A stretch of 64,000 nt of DNA from Phycisphaerales bacterium (GCA_009691725.1 SIAP01000009.1:1-64000), one strand, 5' to 3'. Shown: positions 33,087-42,559, counted from the stretch's first letter. The notes: generated by a model not told the origin, from the letters alone. Program-made: numbers and translations.

Positions 33087-35003
33087 TCAACTCGCCCCGC
33101 CGCCCTGACCGCCCTGTCCACCCTGACCTCGTCCACCCTGTCCGCCCTGACCGCCCTGTCCACCCTGACCTCGTCCGCCCTGTCCGCCCTGACCTCGTCC
33201 GCCCTGTCCGCCCTGACCGCCAAACCCGCCCTGATCGCGCAGCATTTGGAACAGTTCGCCGCGCTCTGCGTCATCGATGGTTCCATCGTTGTTCTTGTCC
33301 GCCTTCTTGGCGTTGGCTTGGAACTGCTCTGGCATCTCCGAAATCTTGCCGGATCCAAAGTTGTTGTTTCCGCCGCGTTGGCGTTGGCGTGGCGCTGGCA
33401 GCAACTCCTGCTGCTCTGGAGTCAAGATCCCCTTCAGCTGGTCGAGATACCGCTTGTCCATGTCGTCGCGTCCCTCTTCGAGATCGCGCACCGGATCTGC
33501 CGTGCCTTCACCTTGGCGTCCAAACATCTGGAATCCAAACGAGTTCCCAGAGAGCATTCCGATGATCCGCTCTGTTTCCTCAAGGCGCCTCTCTGGTTCC
33601 TGCTTCCGTGTTGCAGCGACGATGCGCTCATTGATACCCGCGAGTTCTGCGAGATACGCAACCTGCAATCCTTGCGCCGCCGCGAACGATTCGGGCGAAA
33701 GTGCATCCATTGCGAGCACCGTCGTAAACGCCTCCTGAACCTGTGTCGTGCGATAGACCCTTCGGAATGCTGCCGTCAACGCCGCTTGGTTGAAGAGTGC
33801 GCCATCTTCTGCTGGCATTGCTCCAACGATCATCGTTCGGAATTGATCATTCACTTCGCGCACCGCCTTGCGAAGCGTGATCTGCCGCTCTGCGATCGAC
33901 TTCGCTGACACAAGGTCAGCGTCGAGCACGGCGCGCATCATCTTTGGATCGCTCTGTTCAATGAACTCGTCGCGAGTCTTGAGTGCGTTGTCGAGTTGCA
34001 TCTCGTAGTCATCGAGGGACTTGACCGACGCGTCGATCGATGGTTGAGAAACTCCCGCTTCATCAATCACCACCAATAGATTGGTCGCCTCGCCAGAGAG
34101 CACAGCGTTGTCCATGGACTTCTCTCGGCGCAGAAATCGCTCGAATTTCGGCCAGTTTGCTGTTTGATCCTTGGTCAGCGTGGTTTGAATCCCGTCCACA
34201 ACGACCTTCCGAAACGCAGCGCGTTCGCCAGCCCAACGATTCGTTTCTGCAAGGATCTCCTCCATGATCGCCTTCGTCTCCAGATCCGCGCCGGTTGCCT
34301 TTCGCTCGGCAGCAAGTTCAGCTCCCATCTTGGCTCTGAAGTCAGCGGACAATTTCTGACGGGCCTCATCGGTCAACGCACCTCCGCCTTCGACTTCCAT
34401 CTGTTCGATCGTCTGTTGCAAAGTATCGCGCATCGTGCGCATCTTCTCGCGCATATCTCCGCCAAAGAAACCTTGGAACATGCGCCCCGCTGCTTCTTCG
34501 ATTTTCTGGCGTGATGCGTCTGCCGCAGGATTGAACGCAAGGTCGTAATCGTTGATCAGTGCTTCGACGATCGCCATCTGACCATCATCGAACTCGAGTT
34601 GCTCTTTGAAGAGCGGAATGTCGCGGCGCAGGAACTCACCCTTGTATCGATTCATGAGTTGTGCGAATCCGCCCATGCCGCGCCCGCCGCCGCCGCCGCC
34701 GCCAAATCCGCCCATTCCCCTTCCGCCCTGCCCGCCCTGCCGACCCTGTCCACCACCTTGAGCTTGTCCACCACCTTGAGCTTGCCCACCACCTTGAGCT
34801 TGCCCACCACCTTGAGCTTGCCCACCACCTTGAGCTTGCCCACCACCTTGAGCTTGCCCATCCTGTCGCTGTGATGGCGTCGAAGGTGTGGTGGCTTGAC
34901 CCTGCGGCGCACCCTGCACTGCGAACGCGGTCGCAGCGCTCACGCAGATTCCCAACACAAAGCTGGACGACAAGGCAGTGAATTTCACGGTTGATTTCTT
35001 CAT
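33087..35003 (-). CDS. Secreted Gly/Gln-rich repeat protein with EF-hand
   Basis: A 638-residue exported protein of unknown function. It starts with a signal peptide (MKKSTVKFTALSSSFVLGI, cleavage near TAFA). Next come a low-complexity region with six QAQGGG repeats and Gly-rich tracts (about residues 45-110), then a long helical domain (about 120-560). A single EF-hand loop, DKNNDGTIDDAE, lies near 585, and the tail is again made of Gly-Gln and Gly-Arg repeats. The helical domain has no family that I recognise. The EF-hand may bind Ca2+. An in-frame ATG five codons upstream (35018) is an alternative start. It is convergent with cysE. Confidence 0.8.
   Translation of the reverse strand: MKKSTVKFTALSSSFVLGICVSAATAFAVQGAPQGQATTPSTPSQRQDGQAQGGGQAQGGGQAQGGGQAQGGGQAQGGGQAQGGGQGRQGGQGGRGMGGFGGGGGGGRGMGGFAQLMNRYKGEFLRRDIPLFKEQLEFDDGQMAIVEALINDYDLAFNPAADASRQKIEEAAGRMFQGFFGGDMREKMRTMRDTLQQTIEQMEVEGGGALTDEARQKLSADFRAKMGAELAAERKATGADLETKAIMEEILAETNRWAGERAAFRKVVVDGIQTTLTKDQTANWPKFERFLRREKSMDNAVLSGEATNLLVVIDEAGVSQPSIDASVKSLDDYEMQLDNALKTRDEFIEQSDPKMMRAVLDADLVSAKSIAERQITLRKAVREVNDQFRTMIVGAMPAEDGALFNQAALTAAFRRVYRTTQVQEAFTTVLAMDALSPESFAAAQGLQVAYLAELAGINERIVAATRKQEPERRLEETERIIGMLSGNSFGFQMFGRQGEGTADPVRDLEEGRDDMDKRYLDQLKGILTPEQQELLPAPRQRQRGGNNNFGSGKISEMPEQFQANAKKADKNNDGTIDDAERGELFQMLRDQGGFGGQGGQGGRGQGGQGGRGQGGQGGQGGQGGRGQGGQGGQGGGAS
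34750..34857. repeat. Six-copy 18-bp coding repeat (QAQGGG)
   Basis: Six head-to-tail 18-bp units (plus-strand unit CCACCACCTTGAGCTTGC, last base T in the first) inside the repeat protein gene, encoding QAQGGG on the minus strand. Only one base varies among them, which suggests recent expansion by slippage. Confidence 0.95.
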
Positions 35004-35157
35004 TTCAGTTTCTCTCAATGGGGGAATTGGAACTCGACACGCAACTCAAGAGTGTAACCCGACGAGCCTTGCGGTCGTAGGAATACTCGATGCGTGTTGC
35101 TCTCTACTCGGGGTGGCGGGACGATCACCATCCAACTTCTTGGTGCCGATGCCGCCT

Positions 35158-36402
35158 TCACGGCGCCGCTGAAAGTCGGTAGATCGACCCCGGGCCATCG
35201 GCGCCACCCTCGGTTCCGCACATGAAGAGCGATCCATCGGCCGCCTCTCCAAAGCTCGCGGGATGAAATCCGCGCTTCCCGCCAACGACGACCGGAGGTG
35301 CTATGACTTTCCCGGCGACCGCACGAAGTCCCCACATCGTGCCAGACTCGTAGTCGGCGTAGTGGTAGATCCCGTGAAGTCGTGGATCAGACGTGCCTCG
35401 CGCGACAAACCCACCGGTCACAGAGACGCCCTCTCGGCGCGGATATGCCGCGATCGGTTCAATGAACTGCGCGCTCGCCTCGCTGCTGTCGGGAACTCCG
35501 GGTGTTGGATGAAATCCCTCTCGCGGACGCCATCCGTAATTGCCGCCTTTGGTGACGATGTCGATCTCCTCCCACGCATTTTGACCAACGTCGCCCGCAT
35601 AGAGCTCGCCAGTCTGGCGATCGAATGACATTCGCCAGACATTGCGCAGTCCCAGTGCGTAGATCTCTGGCGCTGCATCCGCCCGTCCAACAAATGGGTT
35701 GTCCGCAGGAATTCCATAGGGCTTTCCCTCACCTGGATGATCAACGTCGATGCGCAAGACCTTTGCGAGCAGCGACTGCATGTTCTGTCCATTCCCCCAT
35801 GGATCATTGCCTGCACCACCATCTCCCGTGGAGAGGTAGAGAAAACCATCCGCTCCAAAGAGCACCGTCCCGCCGTTGTGATTCCACGCTGGGTCTTCGA
35901 TGTGCAGGAGCACGACCTGCGACGCTGCGTCGATCGTGCCATCTTCATTCGCAGTAAAGCGTGCAAGCACATCGCGGTCTGGAAGCGTTGCGTCCTTCTT
36001 GGCGGTGTACCACGCATAGACGAAGCGGTTCTGCGCAAACTTTGGATGAAACGCGACCGAGAGGAGACCCTGCTCGTTGTACTTGTCTTGAACGGGCTCC
36101 TTGATGTCCAAGACGAGCCGTCCCTCACTCTGTGGATTTGTCGCATCGATCTCAAGAATGCGCCCCGCTTGTTCCACGACATAGAGCAGTTCTGGTCGAT
36201 CCGCGCGCGAGACAATCTGGATCGGTCGGCGCAGTTTCAGATTGCTCCACACGCGCTGCATCTTCACCTTGGGAATCGCTGGCACTGCCGTGGTTGCTAT
36301 GGTTGGGGCGGATGCGCTGGGCGTTTGTTGAGCATCAGCGGCGCCAAGAAATGCCAGACTGATCGCAAGCGGAAAGACCACCGAGAGAGATTCGCATGTC
36401 AT
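35158..36402 (-). CDS. Secreted PQQ-type glucose/sorbosone dehydrogenase
   Basis: A 414-residue beta-propeller oxidoreductase of the GSDH family. The signal peptide is LSVVFPLAISLAFLGAADAQ. Propeller features are RPIQIVSRADRPELLYVVEQ, EQGLLSVAFHPKF, the His-bearing WNHNGGTVLFGADGFLYLS with TGDGG, and GLRNVWRMSFD. Family members oxidise aldoses in the periplasm using PQQ; the substrate is unknown. The ATG at 36402 is chosen for its clean signal peptide. It is divergent from the DUF1080 gene, with 85 bp between the starts, suggesting shared control and a joint role in outer-surface sugar use. Confidence 0.88.
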   Translation of the reverse strand: MTCESLSVVFPLAISLAFLGAADAQQTPSASAPTIATTAVPAIPKVKMQRVWSNLKLRRPIQIVSRADRPELLYVVEQAGRILEIDATNPQSEGRLVLDIKEPVQDKYNEQGLLSVAFHPKFAQNRFVYAWYTAKKDATLPDRDVLARFTANEDGTIDAASQVVLLHIEDPAWNHNGGTVLFGADGFLYLSTGDGGAGNDPWGNGQNMQSLLAKVLRIDVDHPGEGKPYGIPADNPFVGRADAAPEIYALGLRNVWRMSFDRQTGELYAGDVGQNAWEEIDIVTKGGNYGWRPREGFHPTPGVPDSSEASAQFIEPIAAYPRREGVSVTGGFVARGTSDPRLHGIYHYADYESGTMWGLRAVAGKVIAPPVVVGGKRGFHPASFGEAADGSLFMCGTEGGADGPGSIYRLSAAP

Positions 36403-36487
36403 GGACTCAAGAATAGGCAGTTCGTCGAGATGCGCCGCGCAGCGCACAATCCAGCGCGCAGCCCAGTGCGATGCGTATCCTCAACGG

Positions 36488-37162
36488 ATGCAATTGATCA
36501 GTGTTGTGCTCGTGACCGTGACGCTCGCACTCGCGCAAAGCCCATCGCAAGCCCCTGCGCCTGCGGGTGCGCCGACTGCGCCCGGGAAAGAGGTCGGATT
36601 CGTTTCGCTCTTCGATGGAAAGACGCTGCAGGGCTGGATCGGCGACACGACGGGATATGGCGTCGAGAATGGCGCAATCACCTGCCTCCCGTCCGGCAAG
36701 AATCTGATGACGGAGAAAGAGTTTGCGAACTTCCATCTCAAGTTTGATTTCCAACTCACGGCCGGTGCGAACAATGGGGTCGGCATTCGCGCTCCAGTCG
36801 ATGGCGACGCCGCCTATGACGGGATGGAGATTCAGGTGCTCGACAATTTGGACCCCAAGCACGCCACGCTTAAGTCGTGGCAGTATCACGGTTCCGTCTA
36901 CGGAGTCGTTCCAGCGAAGCGCGAGTTCTTGAAGCCCGTGGGTGAGTGGAATTCGCAGGAGATCATCGCGCAGGGAGAGCACATTGTGGTGATCCTCAAT
37001 GGTCACACCATCGTTGATGCAGATATCTCCAAAGCGGCAACGGAGGGGACGATTGACGGAAAGCCCCATCCAGGACTGAGGCGCCAGAGCGGTCACATCG
37101 GATTCCTTGGCCACGGCGATCGGGTGGCGTTTCGGAATCTGCGAATTCAGGAGTTGCGATGA
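36488..37162 (+). CDS. Secreted DUF1080 protein (3-keto-disaccharide hydrolase family)
   Basis: A 224-residue protein with a signal peptide (MQLISVVLVTVTLALAQS) and a single DUF1080 domain: GFVSLFDGKTLQGWIGD at the start, NGAITCLPSGKNLMT, and QSGHIGFLGHGDRVAFRNL near the end. These concanavalin-like proteins are greatly expanded in planctomycetes and bind or hydrolyse oxidised sugars. The divergent sugar dehydrogenase would fit a keto-sugar pathway, but the specific substrate is not visible. Confidence 0.9.
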   Translation: MQLISVVLVTVTLALAQSPSQAPAPAGAPTAPGKEVGFVSLFDGKTLQGWIGDTTGYGVENGAITCLPSGKNLMTEKEFANFHLKFDFQLTAGANNGVGIRAPVDGDAAYDGMEIQVLDNLDPKHATLKSWQYHGSVYGVVPAKREFLKPVGEWNSQEIIAQGEHIVVILNGHTIVDADISKAATEGTIDGKPHPGLRRQSGHIGFLGHGDRVAFRNLRIQELR

Positions 37163-37193
37163 TTTTTGATTTTCTCTGCCGGGGATCGCAGAC

Positions 37194-38006
37194 GTGATTG
37201 AGGGTGTGGATGCGCGACTGCGTGCTGAACTCGCAGTCCTCGAGCGCCCGCTCGCTCATGCGGGATACCTGATCGGCGAGGTTCGAGTGATCGACGAAGG
37301 CACATGGGGTCGGCTTGATGCGGTCGTTGAAGGCACTCACTTGTCAGGAAAACTGCAGATACACCTCAGTTCCAAAGGGCGTATCAGCGTCGTCCCACAG
37401 GGCACTGCGGCGCGTGCGATTGCGACGGCACTCAAGGGAATTGCGGACACTCTGACAGCGCCGAACTCATCGTGCACTCCCCCCGCCGCGAAAGTCGCGC
37501 GCATCCAAGCGCATGAATCAACGACGGCCCCGATAACTCGGACTGCCCAAAGACCCACGAGTCGGGTCCATGGAAATCCCCTCGAGCTTGTTGTGGATTG
37601 TTCGAAGTATGGCACGTCGCTGATTGGACCGACGGAGTGGCGCGGCGTGACCTACTCGGCAACAGGAGAGTGGCGAGAGACATTCCACAGTCCTGTGTAT
37701 GCGCGCGGGCACAACAATCTCGGCGAGTTTCTGGCCATCGTTGATGCATGTCGGCGGATCGAACGAGGTGAGACGACCTGCACGACGCTGTGGAGTGATT
37801 CGAAAACGGCACTGAGTTGGTTCGCCAAGGGCGTCATCAAGACGACCATTGAAGTTGATCGCGTCTGCGACGATCAATTCGCAGCAGCCGTTGGTGAGGC
37901 ACGGGCGTGGCTCGAGCGAACAAGTCGCACGAAGTGGAGGTCGATGATGCATCGATGGGACACATCCGTGCGCGGCGAAAACCCTGCGGATTTCGGACGT
38001 AAGTAA
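37194..38006 (+). CDS. RNase H-fold protein with unknown N-terminal domain
   Basis: A 270-residue protein with a GTG start at 37194. Residues about 130-270 resemble type I RNase H. The four acidic residues appear as LVVDCSKYG (Asp), NNLGEFLAIVDA (Glu), LWSDSKTALSWF (Asp) and NPADFGRK at the C-terminus (Asp). The Asn-Asn-x-x-Glu and Asp-Ser context is as in RnhA. The N-terminal about 80 residues (EVRVIDEGTWGRLDAVVEG) form a small beta domain that I do not recognise; a Thr/Pro linker joins the two. Hybrid binding or RNA-DNA hydrolysis is plausible but untested. Confidence 0.7.
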   Translation: MIEGVDARLRAELAVLERPLAHAGYLIGEVRVIDEGTWGRLDAVVEGTHLSGKLQIHLSSKGRISVVPQGTAARAIATALKGIADTLTAPNSSCTPPAAKVARIQAHESTTAPITRTAQRPTSRVHGNPLELVVDCSKYGTSLIGPTEWRGVTYSATGEWRETFHSPVYARGHNNLGEFLAIVDACRRIERGETTCTTLWSDSKTALSWFAKGVIKTTIEVDRVCDDQFAAAVGEARAWLERTSRTKWRSMMHRWDTSVRGENPADFGRK

Positions 38007-38068
38007 GTCACGAAATCGGGATCCCTGCGCGCGTTGGTGGCGGTGGGCGTGCGCTGAAACGGCGGCAG

Positions 38069-39601
38069 CTACAACCCGAGTGGCGTGATCGCCGTGCTGA
38101 TTCGCGACGCCAATTCGCTGTCACGAATCGAGAGGAAGACTCGACCCAATTCGGGATCGAAGTGGGTTCCGAGGCATCGCTCGATTTCGCTGCGAACCTC
38201 CGCGATCGAGCGCGCCGGACGGTAAAAGCGTGCGCTCGTCATGGCGTCAAAGCAATCGGCGATGCACAGCAGGCGACCGAGCATCGAGATCGACTCCCCC
38301 TTCAGATTGTGGGGATATCCAGAGCCATCCCATCGCTCGTGATGCTGCATCACCCCTGGCAAGAGGTCTCGCATTTGCGGGATGTCCCGCAAGATTGCGT
38401 GGCCGATTTCTGGGTGCTGACGAATCCGATCAAACTCATGAGCTTCGAGGTGTGTCGGCTTGCGGAGAATCTCCTCTGGCACGCCGATCTTTCCGATGTC
38501 GTGGACGAGTCCACACACGCGTGCCTGCTCGATGTGTTCGTCGGAGAGTGCTGCGGCGCGTGCGAGCAGCACGGCGAATTCACTCACGCGATCCGAGTGA
38601 CCTCGGGTGTATGGATCCTTCGCATCAATGGCGCGAATCAGCGCACGCATCGTTCCACCAAACATCTGCTGCGATTCGAGATCAAACCTCTGCTGCATCT
38701 TGCCACGAGCAATGTTGGCCAGTGAGAGTCCAGTCAATCGTGCGACCGCAGATGCGAAGCCGGCCGCCTCCAATTCGTGCAACTCAGAGGTCCCACCAGA
38801 TCGGTTGTCGAGATAGAGCCACCCGAAGAAGTTCGTTCCCGCTTCAACAGGAACTGAAATCGCCTGTCGGATCGACAGCGATTCCAAACTTGCGCCGAGC
38901 GTGCCCGATCCCGCACCTCCGCCACGGTGCACATAGATACCGTTGCGAGAGCGTTTGAGCAGACTTCGACTCACCTGCACTTCCCCGCGGGATCCCGAAA
39001 TCTCTCCAACTTCGGCGACGACCTCGATCATTCTCGCATCGGAACCCGGTCGAAGGAAAGCGACGTTGGCGAATCCCGTCGCAGAGGCGAGTGCCTCGAT
39101 GGCAGCTTGACCCACTGAGAGTTCATCTGGCGCCTTGGCGATGTCCTCGCTTGCTGCGAGCAAGCGAACAAGCATGCCTTGTGCAAGATCCTTCGGCGAC
39201 TGCTCGCCGAGTGCAACGAACTGCTCGCCGCTGTCGGCGTCATCGGCGAGAGTCTGACAGACTTCTGCGATGGTTTGGTCCGAGGAGGGTCCCTCGACTT
39301 GAAATCGCCAGGGTCGAATCTCGAGTGTGTCAGAGTGGTAGAGCCGCACCTCGCGATGCGGAGTCAACTTCACGCCGTTGAGGAATGATCCAGAAGTCGA
39401 TCCACAATCGCGAACGCGCCAGTGACCACGATCGATGCCACTCTCCGGCGCCCAGTGCATCTCTGCGTGCAACCGCGACACTTGCCTCTGCCCCAGATGA
39501 ATCGTGCAATCCACATCCCTCCCAATGGTGATGACAGTTGGCGGATTCAACGCGAAGTCAATGTCGCCGTCTACCGAACTTCCAATCAGTCGCCATGGCA
39601 T
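38069..39601 (-). CDS. FHA - GAF-like - HD-GYP signalling protein
   Basis: A 510-residue cytoplasmic protein. The N-terminal FHA domain (about 1-105) has TIGRDVDCTIHL, VSRLHAEMHW and GSTSGSFLNGVKL, for phospho-Thr peptide binding. A GAF-like region (about 150-310; FFGWLYLDNRSGG) follows. The HD-GYP domain (about 320-500) has GHSDRVSEFA, the HD pair VHDIGKIGVPEEIL and HHERWDGSGYPHNLKGE, so the GYP signature is intact and c-di-GMP phosphodiesterase activity is likely. The ATG at 39601 places the FHA domain near the start; the frame extends to 39664. It is convergent with the RNase H-like gene. Confidence 0.87.
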   Translation of the reverse strand: MPWRLIGSSVDGDIDFALNPPTVITIGRDVDCTIHLGQRQVSRLHAEMHWAPESGIDRGHWRVRDCGSTSGSFLNGVKLTPHREVRLYHSDTLEIRPWRFQVEGPSSDQTIAEVCQTLADDADSGEQFVALGEQSPKDLAQGMLVRLLAASEDIAKAPDELSVGQAAIEALASATGFANVAFLRPGSDARMIEVVAEVGEISGSRGEVQVSRSLLKRSRNGIYVHRGGGAGSGTLGASLESLSIRQAISVPVEAGTNFFGWLYLDNRSGGTSELHELEAAGFASAVARLTGLSLANIARGKMQQRFDLESQQMFGGTMRALIRAIDAKDPYTRGHSDRVSEFAVLLARAAALSDEHIEQARVCGLVHDIGKIGVPEEILRKPTHLEAHEFDRIRQHPEIGHAILRDIPQMRDLLPGVMQHHERWDGSGYPHNLKGESISMLGRLLCIADCFDAMTSARFYRPARSIAEVRSEIERCLGTHFDPELGRVFLSIRDSELASRISTAITPLGL

Positions 39602-39682
39602 GCCGTGGATGATCGTATGCGCGGCGCAAGCGCTTCGGGTGGCTGGCCATGCGAACCGCGTCACCTGGCGATCTAGTCCGCA

Positions 39683-40504
39683 TCAGTACGGTGCGGTGCC
39701 CTTGGGATTCCAAATCAACTTTGGCTTGTTCCAGTCGCCATCCGTCTGATTGGGATCACGACTCCCCTGCGCAGAACGAGTCGCAATCTCCGAAAGAATG
39801 TGCGCCACATGTCCATCCGCGAAGACCACATGACCCCCCTCGAAGTGACGGTTCGGGAAGGCGCGCCAATCTGTCTGGCAGAGATCCAGCGGCTCATTTC
39901 TGTATGGATCTCCTCCCGCCAGTTCGTCGGCGGTTGTCCGCACCTCACTCATCAGGACGGTGGATGCGCTGTCGGTGATCTGCACGATGGAGATCACCTT
40001 TTCTCGATCTGGCCCGACCTGCGCGGCAACCGAATCGTTGAGGCGACTGTTTGGTACATAATTGAAATAGAAAGACTGCCCTCCACCGGTGACCCAAGGT
40101 GCACTTGGATTCGCCACGGCTCCTGGGTCCGTCCATATGGATGCGCGACTGCTCGGCGACGGAAGAATCTCGATGCCTGTGATTGCCGCTTGGGTGAATT
40201 GCGCATAGGGTCGTTCACCCGCAAGTTCGGCGACGCCGTTTGCCCAGAAGGACTTTTCCAGCAGATTGAGTTCCATGTCGCTCGCCAATGGATTCCCCTC
40301 CCATGGCAGGCGATCCTTGTTCACCGTGGTGTAGTTGATCGTTGCTGCTCCCCACTGCTTCAAGTTGGATTGGCTGGAGGTTGCTTGGCTGGACTTCCGC
40401 GCCATGCCGATGGCGGGAAGCAGGAGTCCTGCAAGGATGACAACGATCCCCAAGACGACAAGGACCTCAACGAGCGTAAAGGCGTTTCTGTGAGGAATCC
40501 TCAT
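39683..40504 (-). CDS. Type II prepilin-like (pseudopilin) protein
   Basis: A 273-residue protein with a class III signal: short basic leader MRIPHRNAFTLVEVLVV, the cleavage and methylation motif around AFTLVE, and a long hydrophobic helix (VLVVLGIVVILAGLLLPAI). The C-terminal part contains a HFEGGHVVFADGHVAHIL segment, like the H-x9-DG tail of planctomycete pseudopilins. It would be processed by a prepilin peptidase and exported. No secretion machinery gene is near. A second such protein lies at 60967. Confidence 0.88.
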   Translation of the reverse strand: MRIPHRNAFTLVEVLVVLGIVVILAGLLLPAIGMARKSSQATSSQSNLKQWGAATINYTTVNKDRLPWEGNPLASDMELNLLEKSFWANGVAELAGERPYAQFTQAAITGIEILPSPSSRASIWTDPGAVANPSAPWVTGGGQSFYFNYVPNSRLNDSVAAQVGPDREKVISIVQITDSASTVLMSEVRTTADELAGGDPYRNEPLDLCQTDWRAFPNRHFEGGHVVFADGHVAHILSEIATRSAQGSRDPNQTDGDWNKPKLIWNPKGTAPY

Positions 40505-40534
40505 CGCCCAATAGTAGCCCGATGTGGGGCGAAT

Positions 40535-42469
40535 TCAATTGTTGCGATCAGTTCTTGGCTCTTTCGCCAAGTCTTCTGCGTACCCAATCGCGTCCTCGAA
40601 TTCGCGGTCTCCGCTCACATACCTTTGGAGGAGTTCTCGCACCTTTGGCACATCGTGTTGATCGAGCGCTGCCTCAAGCAAATGGAGTTGTGTTTCGAGT
40701 TGCTCCCACGGAGTGAAGCGCTCTCGCGCCTGCGTAATCCCCCCGTGCTCCGTCGGGGCGCACTGGGTATCGATCAGAAGTTCCTCGTAGAGCTTTTCTC
40801 CTGGCCGCAGTCCAGTGACTTGAATCTCGATGTCTCCGTTTGGTTGTCGCTCATTCTTCTCGAGATACCCGGCCAATCGAATCATGTTGCGGGCAAGGTC
40901 GATGATCCGCACTGGATCCCCCATGTCGAGCACAAAGACCTCGCCGCCACGTCCCATCGCCCCGGCCTGAATCACCAAAGACGACGCTTCTGGAATCGTC
41001 ATGAAATAGCGAGTGATCTCTGGGTGAGTGATGGTGACGGGGCCGCCCCTTCGAATCTGCTCGGTGAAGTGTGGAACCACGGAACCACTCGACGCGAGAA
41101 CATTTCCAAATCGAACCATCACGAAACGCGTGGTTGGATGCTTCTTGTTTCTCGATTCCCAGTCTGCAAGTGCCTGCAGGCACTTTTCCGCGAGCCGCTT
41201 GCTTGCTCCCATCACGCTCGTGGGTCGCACCGCCTTGTCTGTCGAGATCAACACGAACGACTTGACGCCTGCGCTGATGGCTGCCTGCGCGACGCGAAGC
41301 GTCCCGATTGCATTGACGCTGACCCCTTCGACTTCATTGGCTTCGACGATGGGGACATGCTTGTACGCAGCTGCGTGATAGACCGTCTCAATGGAGTGTT
41401 CCCGCAACACGCACGCGAGTCGAACCTGATCGAGGACCGATCCGAGCACGCCGGTGATCTGCACTCCGATCGCTCCCGCCGCGAGACTGCGAAGTTCGCC
41501 TTCGATGGAGTACAGATTGAACTCGCAATTGTCGAGAAGCACGATCCGTCGAGGTCCCTGACGCACCGCCTGCCGCGCAATCTCAGATCCGATCGATCCC
41601 CCCGCACCCGTAATCAACACATTCTTGCCGCCGATATCACGCGAGAGCAATTCTTGAATTGGCGCAACAGGAGCGCGACCGAGCAGGTCTTCAATCTTCA
41701 TCACGCGGACTGCATCGGTCCGCGAAGTCCCCTCGGCGATCTCGTTGAGGGTTGGAACCATCATCAACCGTGCTCCCGTCGAACTGAGCTCCTGAAAAAT
41801 CTCGCGGCGGCGACGGCGGCACGATTCTGGGAGCGCAAGAAGAACCGTGTCGACTCGCTCCTTTCGGATCACCCTTCCAATGTCAGCCGGTGCATAGACG
41901 CGGCGGCTTTGGATCTCGCTCCCAACGCGCGAGGGGTCGTCATCAACGAATCCGACCACGATTGACTTGCGGTCTTGCGAGAGGAGCGACACAAGTCCAG
42001 CACCGACATCGCTCGCGCCATAGATCAAGATCCTCGATCCCGCCCTTTGACCGCCGCTGCGAATCAGCTGCCGTGCAAGGACACGCGTCGCACCCACTCC
42101 GATGAGTGCTGCCATCCAGAATCCGATGAGCGCCAGCCGTGGCAATCCCTGCGCACGGTCGATCATCAACGCCAAGAACCCCAGCACGAGTGTGGTGATC
42201 GTCACCGCATACACCACGCGAACCGCAAATCGATGGCCGACATAGCGGGTGATTTCGCGGTACAGCCCACTCGCCCAGCACGTGGACACACCAATGACCA
42301 CCGCAGCCAAACAGACCATCACCAAGTCCTTACCATCGGGGCGCGGCCACCATGTTTCGAGTCTGATGGCGAGAGCCATCCAAAGCGCAACGGCGAAGAT
42401 CACGGCATCAGAAACCAGCGCGATGAATTGTTTGCCCCGTCTTGGAAACCGGTCGATCCACGCAATCAT
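40535..42469 (-). CDS. Membrane-bound nucleotide-sugar dehydratase (CapD/FlaA1/PglF family)
   Basis: A 644-residue enzyme of the UDP-sugar 4,6-dehydratase type. Four N-terminal membrane helices (about 18-130) precede a CoA-binding-like Rossmann domain (about 145-265) and a short-chain dehydrogenase domain starting with NVLITGAGGSIGSEIARQ. The catalytic STDKAV and SVMGASKRLAEK elements (Thr-Asp...Met...Lys) are as in PglF and WbpM, with Met in place of the usual Tyr. These enzymes start synthesis of di-amino or deoxy sugars for surface polysaccharide or glycoprotein. No other glycan genes are nearby. Confidence 0.9.
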   Translation of the reverse strand: MIAWIDRFPRRGKQFIALVSDAVIFAVALWMALAIRLETWWPRPDGKDLVMVCLAAVVIGVSTCWASGLYREITRYVGHRFAVRVVYAVTITTLVLGFLALMIDRAQGLPRLALIGFWMAALIGVGATRVLARQLIRSGGQRAGSRILIYGASDVGAGLVSLLSQDRKSIVVGFVDDDPSRVGSEIQSRRVYAPADIGRVIRKERVDTVLLALPESCRRRRREIFQELSSTGARLMMVPTLNEIAEGTSRTDAVRVMKIEDLLGRAPVAPIQELLSRDIGGKNVLITGAGGSIGSEIARQAVRQGPRRIVLLDNCEFNLYSIEGELRSLAAGAIGVQITGVLGSVLDQVRLACVLREHSIETVYHAAAYKHVPIVEANEVEGVSVNAIGTLRVAQAAISAGVKSFVLISTDKAVRPTSVMGASKRLAEKCLQALADWESRNKKHPTTRFVMVRFGNVLASSGSVVPHFTEQIRRGGPVTITHPEITRYFMTIPEASSLVIQAGAMGRGGEVFVLDMGDPVRIIDLARNMIRLAGYLEKNERQPNGDIEIQVTGLRPGEKLYEELLIDTQCAPTEHGGITQARERFTPWEQLETQLHLLEAALDQHDVPKVRELLQRYVSGDREFEDAIGYAEDLAKEPRTDRNN

Positions 42470-42559
42470 TGCGTTGAGAGTATCAGCGCGCCCACAGATC
42501 GAAGATCAAACTCGCAAATGGATCCAACGACCAATAAGTCGTCGCACCTTCCAATGGAC

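Noticed and set aside
34750-34857. CRISPR or satellite DNA
   Set aside because: The 18-bp units are in frame within a gene and encode QAQGGG, so they are a coding repeat.
39800-41965. Long open frame (721 codons) on the plus strand
   Set aside because: It lies antisense to the pseudopilin and the CapD-like gene, which have clear motifs. The predicted protein is His/Arg/Cys-rich without any family feature; it is a GC-bias shadow.
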